Shown here: one piece after another, positions 10,254-17,948 of the stretch
Layout of the letters: every line of letters starts with the position of its first letter
How positions within the stretch are numbered: the stretch's first letter is position 1
Origin: Flavobacterium nitratireducens
GTDB taxonomy: Bacteria; Bacteroidota; Bacteroidia; Flavobacteriales; Flavobacteriaceae
Assembly: GCF_029625335.1 (NCBI RefSeq)
Contig: NZ_CP121111.1
Coordinates: 2,356,001 to 2,420,000 of the forward strand
Reading direction: 5' to 3'
Length of the DNA stretch: 64,000 nucleotides
The notes under the pieces: model-generated
The model's database searches: none
Seen by the model: only the letters and a program-made list of their open reading frames with translations
What the model was told of the DNA's origin: nothing
Made by a program: the position numbers and the translations under genes

Positions 10254-10531
10254 TCCAAAAATAAATAATTTTATTTGGTTTCTATGCTGATTATCAATTG
10301 GATATTTATTTTGTTTTAGAGGCCTTCTTTTTTATAATTAGACTTGGTGCTTCGGTCTTAAAATTATCTTACATTTGATTTCAAAAATAATTTGATTACC
10401 TTGCATTCTTGCTGTATATAGAAGGAAGGGTGAAAATTATTCTTTTTCAAGCCCATTGTTTCTTGAATTTAAACAAATTTTCACTTTATTTTTCAAGCTA
10501 AACAACAAATAATTAAGACAATATATTCAAT
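10254..10531. other. Intergenic region without recognised gene
   Basis: An A+T-rich divergent gap between the rplM promoter and the LacI-type gene. No ORF, RNA gene or convincing operator palindrome was seen. The promoter for the plus-strand regulator must lie here, but no clear TAnnTTTG was identified. Confidence 0.5.
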
Positions 10532-11581
10532 ATGAAAGTTAAAGCTACACTGAAACAAATTGCCAAAGAACTCAATGTTTCTGTTTCTACAGTTTCTAAA
10601 GCACTGAATGATAGTCCAGAGATTAGTAATCAAACTAAGGTTAAGATTAAGGAGTACGCTAAACTTAAAAATTACAAACCTAATATTATTGGGTTAAATT
10701 TAAAAAACAGAAAAACCAGAACGATTGGTGTTATTATACCTAACATTATGAATTCTTTTTTTGCTAAAGTGTTTAGTGGTATTGAAAAAGTTGCCGATCA
10801 AAAAGGGTATAATGTGATTACTTGTATCTCTAACGAATCTATTGTAAAAGAAATCAACACACTCGAAATGTTGAGTAATGGAACAACTGATGGTTTTATT
10901 CTGTCGGTTTCTGAGGAAGCTCAAAAACTTCATGATTATTCTCATTTTACGGATATCATTAATGAAGGTACCCCAATTGTCATGTTCGATCGTATTGCCG
11001 AAGAGGTCGAATGCGATAAAGTAGTGGTAGACGATTATGATTCGGCAATTAATGTAACCCAACGTTTAATTGATACAGGTTGTAAAAATATTGCGCTAAT
11101 TTCTTCGGTAGATGATTTAAGTGTGGGTAAACTAAGAACCGAAGGTTATTTAAAGGCTCTAGCAAATAACGGAATGGAACTGAATGAAAATATCATTCTT
11201 CGTACCAATTCGGAAGAGGATATGAAGAAAAGAATCGAAGCCATTTTTGATAATAACACTATAGATGGAGTTTTTGCACTTGATGAGCGCGATTCGGTAG
11301 CGGTATTAAAGTTAGCGATAAAAAAAGGATATAAAATTCCAGAAGAACTTTCTATTATTGGGTTTGCCGATGGAATTTTAGCTTCTCGAAGATTGACACC
11401 AAGTTTAAGTACCGTAAGCCAACACGGCGTAGAAATTGGCGAAGTAGCGGCCAAATTACTCATTGACCGCTTAGAAGCCGATGAAGAAAACGAAGCACCT
11501 TACCAAACCGTCGTTATTAAAACGAATCTGAAAGAAAGAGAATCATCCAGAACCAAAAAAAAATCCATTTCTAAGAAATAA
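10532..11581 (+). CDS. LacI-family transcriptional regulator
   Basis: A 349-residue repressor-type protein. The N-terminal helix-turn-helix is LKQIAKELNVSVSTVSKALN. The hinge and periplasmic-binding-like core follow (TIGVIIPNIMNSFFAKVFSGIE, PIVMFDRIAEEV, LSIIGFADG, LSTVSQHGVEIGEVAAKLL). Such proteins usually bind a sugar or sugar phosphate. No sugar genes adjoin it, so its target is unknown; it may act on the sugar locus at 50-64 kb, since its recognition helix (SVSTVSKALN) is close to those of the two repressors there. The C-terminus is basic (KKKSISKK), and its last codons form one arm of the terminator. Confidence 0.92.
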   Translation: MKVKATLKQIAKELNVSVSTVSKALNDSPEISNQTKVKIKEYAKLKNYKPNIIGLNLKNRKTRTIGVIIPNIMNSFFAKVFSGIEKVADQKGYNVITCISNESIVKEINTLEMLSNGTTDGFILSVSEEAQKLHDYSHFTDIINEGTPIVMFDRIAEEVECDKVVVDDYDSAINVTQRLIDTGCKNIALISSVDDLSVGKLRTEGYLKALANNGMELNENIILRTNSEEDMKKRIEAIFDNNTIDGVFALDERDSVAVLKLAIKKGYKIPEELSIIGFADGILASRRLTPSLSTVSQHGVEIGEVAAKLLIDRLEADEENEAPYQTVVIKTNLKERESSRTKKKSISKK

Positions 11582-11600
11582 AGAAATGGATTTTTTATTT
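11558..11600 (+). terminator. Terminator overlapping the LacI-type gene stop codon
   Basis: The stem aaatccatttct / agaaatggattt is followed by a T-run. Its left arm is made of the last codons of the regulator gene. Confidence 0.75.
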
Positions 11601-11646
11601 TTTGAGGCTGCTGAAATCTGAATTCTACAATCTGCAATCTAAAATC

Positions 11647-14490
11647 TTAGTGTGCTTCCAGCCAGTTTTTCCCCATACCTAAATCCACCACCAAAGGAAC
11701 TTCCAGTTTAAAAGCATTTTCCATTTCGTGTTGAATCATCGGTTGGATACGTTCTAATTCCGAGTTGTGAACATCAAATACCAACTCATCATGTACTTGC
11801 AATAACATTTTCGATTTCCAGTTTTCTGAAACCAATTTGTTATGAATATTAATCATTGCAATTTTGATAATATCTGCAGCCGAACCCTGAATAGGAGCAT
11901 TCACCGCATTTCGCTCGGCACCACCACGAACAATAGCATTTTGTGAATTGATATCTTTCAAATACCTACGACGTCCTAAGATGGTTTGTACATAACCATG
12001 ATCTCGTGCAAAATCAATTTGCTCAGTGATGAAAGACTTCAATCTTGGATAAGTTTTATAATAAGCCTCAATCAAATCGGCGCTTTCCGAACGGGATAAA
12101 CTCGTTTGATTGGATAGTCCAAATGCCGAAACTCCGTAGATAATTCCAAAGTTGACTGTTTTAGCATGGCTACGTTGTTCACGCGTTACTTCATCCAGAG
12201 GTACATTGAAAACCTTAGAAGCCGTCGATTTGTGAATGTCTTCGTTGTTTTGGAAAGCCTTAATCATATTTTCTTCACCACTTAACGCTGCAATTACACG
12301 CAATTCAATTTGAGAGTAATCGGCAGAAACTAAGGTGTAATTTTCATCGCGGGCAATAAAGGCCTTTCGAATTAATCTTCCTCTTTCGGTACGAATAGGA
12401 ATGTTTTGTAAGTTCGGGTTATTCGAACTCAAACGTCCCGTTGCGGCTACCGTTTGCATATAATCGGTATGGATGCGACCTGTTTTGTTATCAACTTGGT
12501 TGGGTAATGCGTCAATATAAGTACTTTGTAATTTCACCATTTGGCGCCATTCTAATATGTCACGTACTATTTCGTGTTCGTTTGCTAAGTAACTTAATAC
12601 CTCTTCACCGGTTGCGTATTGGCCAGTTTTGGTTTTCTTTTGTTTGGCACCGCCAATTTTCAATTTGTCAAACAAAATATCACCCAATTGTTTTGGAGAA
12701 GCCAGATTGAATTTTTCTCCAGCCTTTTCGTATATTTTTTGTTCGAATGCGTTAATCTCTTTTTGCATTTCTACCGACATTTCTTTTAGGAAAGGAACGT
12801 CCAGTTTGATTCCTTCGGTTTCCATAGCAGCCAACACAGGCACAAGCGGAATTTCGATTTCGTCAAATAATTTTTGAGTGGCTGTTTTTTCTAATTCGGT
12901 AGCAAAAAGCTCTTTCAGTTGGAAAGTTACATCAGCATCTTCAGCAGCATATTCCTTGATATCTTCTAGGTCGACATCACGCATTGATTTTTGGTTTTTA
13001 CCTTTTTTGCCAATTAAATCTTCGATGGATTTTGGTGAATATTTTAAATACGTCTCTGCCAGAATATCCATATTATGACGCATATCTGGATTAATCAAGT
13101 AATGCGCAATCATAGTATCAAATAATTTTCCAGCTACGCGAATACCATAACTTGATAATATTTTTAAATCGTATTTGATGTTCTGACCGATTTTTTCAAT
13201 TTCTGAATTTTCAAAAAACGGTTTGAATTTTTCTGCCAAAGCTTGCGCTTCTTCCTGGTTTTCCGGAAACGGAACATAAAAACCTTTGCCTTTTTCATAA
13301 GAGAAAGACATACCTACTAATTCGGCATGCAAGGCATCCAATCCTGTAGTTTCGGTATCAAAACATACGGAAGTTTGTTTTTGTAAATTTTGCAACAGCA
13401 AGCGAATACCTAAATCACCTTGAACCACTTGGTACGAATGTGGTGTGTTTTCAAGTGTGTTGTAAAATTGCGTATGCGCCACTTCGGCATCCTGTCCCGG
13501 CGTAGTTGCCGAGAACAAATCAAATTGATCCTCGTTTTTGGGCTGCGGTTTTTTGTATAATTTGGCTTCGTCAATCGCTGGTCCTTCAGTCTGAGCTGGC
13601 GAAGGATTTTTGAAGATAGCATCAAACTGTTCTGCCATTCTTCTAAATTCCAATTCGTTAAACAAAGCATCTGTTTTTTCAACGTCTGGTTTTGAAAGTT
13701 CGTAATCTTTCTCGTCAAATGTTACTGGGCAATCCAGTAGGATAGTGGCTAATTTTTTAGACAATAAACCCAATTCGGCATTGGCTTCAATTTTATCTTT
13801 GATAGCACCTTTTAATTGGTGTGTATTCGCCAAAAGATTTTCCAGCGAACCGTATTCAGCCAGGAATTTTTTAGCGGTTTTTTCACCCACACCCGGTAAT
13901 CCTGGAATATTATCGGCAGAGTCGCCCATCATGCCCAGATAGTCAATTACTTGTTCCGGTCTTTCGATTTCAAATTTTTCTAAAACCTCAGGAATTCCCC
14001 AGATTTCGATGCCGTTACCCATACGGGCTGGTTTGTACATAAAAATATTTTCGGTCACTAATTGGGCAAAATCCTTATCCGGAGTTACCATGTACACCTT
14101 GTAATTTTGTTGTTCGGCTTGTTTGGCAATTGTCCCAATCAAGTCATCCGCTTCGTAACCTGCCACTTCAATAATAGGAATGTGCATGGCTTTAAGCAAA
14201 GCCTGAATGTAAGGAACCGCAATTTTAATTGCTTCCGGAGTGGCATCACGATTGGCTTTGTATTCTGGGAACAATTCGTTGCGCAAATCACTACCGCCCT
14301 TGTCAAAAGCTACTGCCAGATGGTCTGGCTTTTCACGCTTAATTACATCCATTAATGAATTCATAAATCCCATAATGGCCGAAGTGTCCATGCCCTTAGA
14401 ATTAATTCTAGGATTTTTAATAAAGGCATAATAACCTCTAAAAATTAAAGCATAGGCATCGAGTAGAAAAAGACGTTTTTGAGCTGACAT
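11647..14490 (-). CDS. polA: DNA polymerase I
   Basis: A three-domain repair and Okazaki-fragment polymerase, 947 residues. Roughly residues 1-290 form the 5' nuclease (LFLLDAYALIFRGYYAF, MVTPDKDFAQLV, GLPGVGEKTAKKFL). The next part is a 3'-5' exonuclease that keeps its metal ligands (CFDTETTGLD, EYAAEDADVT), so proofreading should be active. The polymerase domain has motif A (SADYSQIELRVIAALSG), motif B (RSHAKTVNFGIIYGVSAFGLS) and motif C (LLQVHDELVFDV). It is a single transcription unit. Confidence 0.98.
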   Translation of the reverse strand: MSAQKRLFLLDAYALIFRGYYAFIKNPRINSKGMDTSAIMGFMNSLMDVIKREKPDHLAVAFDKGGSDLRNELFPEYKANRDATPEAIKIAVPYIQALLKAMHIPIIEVAGYEADDLIGTIAKQAEQQNYKVYMVTPDKDFAQLVTENIFMYKPARMGNGIEIWGIPEVLEKFEIERPEQVIDYLGMMGDSADNIPGLPGVGEKTAKKFLAEYGSLENLLANTHQLKGAIKDKIEANAELGLLSKKLATILLDCPVTFDEKDYELSKPDVEKTDALFNELEFRRMAEQFDAIFKNPSPAQTEGPAIDEAKLYKKPQPKNEDQFDLFSATTPGQDAEVAHTQFYNTLENTPHSYQVVQGDLGIRLLLQNLQKQTSVCFDTETTGLDALHAELVGMSFSYEKGKGFYVPFPENQEEAQALAEKFKPFFENSEIEKIGQNIKYDLKILSSYGIRVAGKLFDTMIAHYLINPDMRHNMDILAETYLKYSPKSIEDLIGKKGKNQKSMRDVDLEDIKEYAAEDADVTFQLKELFATELEKTATQKLFDEIEIPLVPVLAAMETEGIKLDVPFLKEMSVEMQKEINAFEQKIYEKAGEKFNLASPKQLGDILFDKLKIGGAKQKKTKTGQYATGEEVLSYLANEHEIVRDILEWRQMVKLQSTYIDALPNQVDNKTGRIHTDYMQTVAATGRLSSNNPNLQNIPIRTERGRLIRKAFIARDENYTLVSADYSQIELRVIAALSGEENMIKAFQNNEDIHKSTASKVFNVPLDEVTREQRSHAKTVNFGIIYGVSAFGLSNQTSLSRSESADLIEAYYKTYPRLKSFITEQIDFARDHGYVQTILGRRRYLKDINSQNAIVRGGAERNAVNAPIQGSAADIIKIAMINIHNKLVSENWKSKMLLQVHDELVFDVHNSELERIQPMIQHEMENAFKLEVPLVVDLGMGKNWLEAH

Positions 14491-14879
14491 AATTATAGTA
14501 TTTGGATGTAAAAATAAACAAAGCTTTTTAAAAACACTTCATTTAATCTAATTGTTGATTTGGTTATTCGAGACTTTTCACAATCTTGTCATTTCGACGA
14601 AGGAGAAATCTCATCCAGTAACTCTACAAAGATTGGTTTTTACAACTGATTTTTTATGGGCGTGCCCTCGTTGCGGAATGTTTTGTGGTTTTAGAAAAAT
14701 GATAACAGCAACGAGGTCGTGCTATTCGTTGCAAGTCCTCAACAAGTTGCGCTGACGCTACACTTGTTTGCGGGCTTTCCACTGCTATCACTCACGCAGT
14801 TAAAAGTTAGTAATGAATTAACTGTTTAGTGAGTTATTGCGAGGAACGAAGCACCCGAGCGGGGAAATTTTAAAATCAC
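14491..14879. repeat. Gene-free region of interspersed repeats
   Basis: This 389 bp stretch has no credible ORF. It holds a 35 bp element at 14581-14615 (contains tgtcatttcgacgaaggag) that is repeated exactly at 15453-15487. It also holds a gggcgtgccc / gcgctgacgctacacttg block and, at 14834-14852, ttattgcgaggaacgaagc. These are dispersed, non-coding repeats of the type common in Bacteroidota chromosomes. They mark the left edge of the accessory region. Confidence 0.7.
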
Positions 14880-15203
14880 TTATAAAAACTGTGCTATTTC
14901 AGTATGATTGTTTGATATATAAGTTATTAAGTAAGTGTTTTTTCTTCGTTCAAAGAAAATATACCATGTTGTTCTTGGGTTGCTTTTGTAAAAAATATAG
15001 TTAGAGCCTAAATTGTATAACTCTAAGGGAGTTGGTTTTGAGGGGAAAGAGCTTATATTGACCTCAATAAAATCAATTATTTTGTCTTTGTATGCGATTG
15101 CATTTTCAAGGTAGCTAAAATAATTATCGTTGTAAAGAATCAGGATGAGTTCGTTGATGTAATTTTCAACTTCAGGTTTATAGAAGATTTTTATTTCTTC
15201 CAT
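14880..15203 (-). CDS. ParE/RelE-superfamily toxin-like protein
   Basis: A 107-residue protein with the plasmid-stabilisation-type layout: a helix-rich start (FYKPEVENYINELILILYND), a basic middle, then WYIFFERRKNTYLITYISNNHTEIAQFL, the beta-strand end typical of RelE/ParE toxins. The upstream gene overlaps it by 13 bp and encodes a small protein with antitoxin features, so the pair is probably a type II toxin-antitoxin module. Whether it targets gyrase (ParE) or ribosomal mRNA (RelE) cannot be told from the sequence. Confidence 0.75.
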   Translation of the reverse strand: MEEIKIFYKPEVENYINELILILYNDNYFSYLENAIAYKDKIIDFIEVNISSFPSKPTPLELYNLGSNYIFYKSNPRTTWYIFFERRKNTYLITYISNNHTEIAQFL

Positions 15204-15391
15204 TCTAATGACTTTAAAAAATCAGAAGTTCTTTTTTTAAGTTCATCAGCTGTAATGGCAGTATTTATTTCTTTGTCAATATCAAAAGAAGTTTGGTGTT
15301 TTCTATAATTGTCAATTTGATCAATAATAGTTTTGTCCTCAATAGAGGATAACCATTTTATCAATTCATTTTTTTTGGAAGTAACATTCAT
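15191..15391 (-). CDS. Putative antitoxin partner
   Basis: A 66-residue charged, helical protein (NELIKWLSSIEDKTIIDQIDNYRKH ... ELKKRTSDFLKSLEWKK). The size, the position upstream of the toxin and the 13 bp overlap are typical of antitoxins of RelE/ParE-type pairs. There is no obvious ribbon-helix-helix or Xre motif, so the DNA-binding class is unclear. Confidence 0.7.
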   Translation of the reverse strand: MNVTSKKNELIKWLSSIEDKTIIDQIDNYRKHQTSFDIDKEINTAITADELKKRTSDFLKSLEWKK

Positions 15392-15452
15392 AAATACAAT
15401 GATTTATTCAAAGATACGACTAATTTTTATTTTTTTGATGTGTTTGTTTTCG

Positions 15453-15487
15453 CAATCTTGTCATTTCGACGAAGGAGAAATCTCATC
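15453..15487. repeat. Second copy of the 35 bp dispersed repeat
   Basis: Identical over 35 bp to 14581-14615, and both copies are followed within about 25 bp by aaagattgg. The two copies flank the toxin-antitoxin pair as direct repeats about 0.87 kb apart. Confidence 0.85.
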
Positions 15488-15641
15488 AAGTTATTCAATA
15501 AAGATTGGATAAAAGTGGCACACGAAAGGATTGACTTCGTCGAATTTTATTTCGTGAGGTAGCGCGGGGCTTTAAGGTATGGTCTTGTTTTTTATTTGCT
15601 CACTGTTGTGGGCACGGATTACAAATCCGCGCTATCGGGTA
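15488..15641. other. Non-coding spacer before the 260 bp repeat
   Basis: No gene is supported. The sequence includes short G+C-rich blocks (ggtagcgcggggc, aatccgcgctatcggg) that look like further degraded dispersed repeats. Confidence 0.4.
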
Positions 15642-15901
15642 GCCAAAACCCAATTCCCCGTGAAAGTTGATTTTATGGGTAAGGGAACTTATGCCCTAAG
15701 GTGAAGGAAAACACGACAAAACCATCTTTGAAACCACTTCAAAAAAAAGAGGACACTAAATCCTCTTGAAATTCTCTATCAAAACTTTACGATAACTCCA
15801 TAGTTGTGGAATGGCAGCGGTTCTCCCGATAATTATCGGGACAAGCTGTTCAACACGGGCTTCATTGTTCGTGCTTCGCACGCAACGAATCCCTTGCTGT
15901 T
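15642..15901. repeat. 260 bp repeat, copy 1 (interrupted at its right end by a group II intron)
   Basis: Nearly identical to 21437-21695; the differences seen are a few bases and one base in an A-run. It contains a palindrome (cccgataattatcggg), a hairpin gttcgtgc / gcacgcaac close to the right end, and a minus-strand terminator-like stem (aagagga ... tcctctt) at 15741-15767. The two copies stop matching right after ttgctgtt, exactly where the intron begins in this copy. Confidence 0.9.
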
Positions 15902-17939
15902 GTGCGTTCGTTGTGCGTTCGGCGTGTGTCCTGCGTTGCCTTAGGATACGAAGATATAAAAGTTCTTTGAAAAGGCAACATAACTTTATTAGAGATGATA
16001 GGCTTTATGAGGGTTCAGAAACGAGCCACGCCAAGAAGCGTGGAGGACTCACAAAGGATTGCGAGTAAAGAATTGGACTATCGGATAGGACTTTCAGGAG
16101 TTGTTTTCAAACCGCCTTGAGGTGCTGAATTAAAGAGATTTGGTATTGAGCGTCAAGGTCAAAGCAGTGCCAACGTTTGTATGTTGAGTAGCTGTATGGT
16201 GCGGTTATAGGAGTTGAGCGCAAGCAAACCCTTATTGAGGTGTCGAAAATAACTTTTACTGTGTCAAAATCTATGGGGTCGGCGACCCAGCGAGACAGAG
16301 TGTAGCGGATAACCTGATTACTGGCTACACGGCACACGGCATAAAGAGGGCAAGAACTATAACCAGGCTCTAATAAGGAACAGGAGAACCAAGACTAAAA
16401 TGGTAAGCAAAAATGTCAAAAATCCCAGAGCGGAAAAGGCAGAAAGTAGCAATGTTTAGTTCTTGGGGCGGATGAAGTCGTAGTAGCGAACATATCCAAA
16501 AGAGCTCCACAGAAATGTGGGGCGAGCGAAGGACTTCACTTAATTAGTTGATTTATTGTATAACACCTTAAAGCAATTTAAGTATGATTTTTAATGAACA
16601 ACCCAAGTCGCAACCGATAAGTAAGTTGCAGGTACAAGAAGCTTTTAAGAGAGTAAAAGCCAACAAAGGAGCTAGTGGAGTAGATGGAGTAACCATCGAA
16701 GCAGTAACCAAAAACACTCGCAAATATCTGTACCCGATGTGGAATAGAATGGCAAGTGGCAGTTACTACCCCAAAGCAGTCAGACAGGTTTTGATACCCA
16801 AAGGCGATGGAAAAATGCGCCCATTGGGCATTCCTACCATTGTCGATAGGGTTGCCCAACAAGTAATCGCTACAGAACTGGAGCAAATTGTAGAGGAACA
16901 CTTCCATCCGAGCAGTTTTGGTTATCGACCAAACAAATCGGCACACGATGCCATAGAACAATGCCGAATCAACAGTATGAAATACAGTTGGGTAATCGAT
17001 TTGGACATCAAAGGGTTTTTCGACAACATTGACCACGAATTATTGCTAAAAGCAGTACAGTTTTACACACAAGAGAAACATATTTTGATGTATGTAAAAC
17101 GCTGGCTCAATGCACCAGTTCAGTTAGCAGACGGAACCATCAAACACCCAGAGGGAAAAGGCACGCCACAAGGCGGAGTAATCAGTCCTGTGCTTGCCAA
17201 TATCTTTATGGATATCGTGTTTGATAAATGGATAATCCAAAGAAGTCCAACGACACCTTTTCAGAGGTATGCCGATGATATTGTAATTCATTGCAAGAAC
17301 ATCAAGCAGGCGTTAAGATTGATGCAAGCAATAAAAGAGCGATTGCGAGATTGCAAATTGGAATTAAACCAAGAGAAATCAAAAATCGTCTATTGCCGAA
17401 GCAATCAAAAACGCCAACCTCCATTTAAGGTAAGATATCAAAAGTTCGACTTTTTAGGATATACCTTTAAGCCACGAGTAGTGAAAGAACGGGGGAAAAT
17501 TAGATTAGGATTTTCGCCGGCAATGAGCCAAAAGAGTAGGAGTAGAATAGTGAAAGAACTCCAAGAAATGAATTTTCATCGATGGGTTCAATTTCCGATA
17601 AGTAAAATTGCGGAACTATTAAAACTCAAACTCCGAGGTTGGATAAATTACTATGGCAAGTTCCGAATGAGTGAAATGCGAAAGCTTTTCAAGATTTTGC
17701 ATCTACGCTTGACCAAATGGATACGCAACAAATACCGTCGATTTAGAAAGAAACCTTGGTACGTAGGATATAAATACCTGCAAAAGTTATCAAGAGACTT
17801 TCCAAACTTGTTTGAACATTGGCAATACGAAGGCTTCAGACCTTAAAAGACTTGAATTAAGAAGAGCCGTATGAATCGAGAGGTTCACGTACGGTTCTGC
17901 GAGAGGTTTAGGGGTGAAACACCCCTTTACCTACTCGAC
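15902..17939 (+). mobile_element. Group II intron
   Basis: The element starts with gtgcg (a second gtgcg follows 11 bp later), matching the GUGYG 5' consensus. It carries an RT/maturase ORF and ends with a canonical domain V at 17863-17898 (agagccgta paired with tacggttct around a gaatcgagaggttc loop region). A domain VI stem with bulged A follows, and the terminal bases are AC. Length is about 2.04 kb. Domain I would occupy about 15902-16580. The 5' exon is the end of the 260 bp repeat; the 3' exon begins with a T-run 9 bp from the stop of the TonB receptor gene. The 5' boundary could shift by 11 bp. Confidence 0.88.
16584..17846 (+). CDS. ltrA: Group II intron reverse transcriptase / maturase
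   Basis: A 420-residue intron-encoded protein that helps the intron splice and retrohome. The RT domain shows the blocks KANKGASGVDGVTIEA, RPLGIPTIVDRVAQQ, WVIDLDIKGFFDNIDH, GTPQGGVISPVLANIFMD and the catalytic QRYADDIVIHC. The maturase (GIIM) domain follows (FDFLGYTFKPR, KLRGWINYYGKF). No zinc-finger endonuclease domain follows it, which is typical of compact bacterial introns that use the replication fork for targeting. The protein appears intact, so the intron may be active. Confidence 0.95.
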   Translation: MIFNEQPKSQPISKLQVQEAFKRVKANKGASGVDGVTIEAVTKNTRKYLYPMWNRMASGSYYPKAVRQVLIPKGDGKMRPLGIPTIVDRVAQQVIATELEQIVEEHFHPSSFGYRPNKSAHDAIEQCRINSMKYSWVIDLDIKGFFDNIDHELLLKAVQFYTQEKHILMYVKRWLNAPVQLADGTIKHPEGKGTPQGGVISPVLANIFMDIVFDKWIIQRSPTTPFQRYADDIVIHCKNIKQALRLMQAIKERLRDCKLELNQEKSKIVYCRSNQKRQPPFKVRYQKFDFLGYTFKPRVVKERGKIRLGFSPAMSQKSRSRIVKELQEMNFHRWVQFPISKIAELLKLKLRGWINYYGKFRMSEMRKLFKILHLRLTKWIRNKYRRFRKKPWYVGYKYLQKLSRDFPNLFEHWQYEGFRP

Positions 17940-17948
17940 TTTTTTGTC

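Noticed and set aside
15811..16068. 85-codon ORF MAAVLPIIIGTSCSTR..., which recurs at 21605
   Set aside because: It is read through the 260 bp repeat and into the intron; the same start occurs in both repeat copies with different ends, so it is a by-product of the repeat.
16107..16337. Minus-strand ORF in the intron domain I region
   Set aside because: It lies within intron RNA structure on the wrong strand and has no family features.
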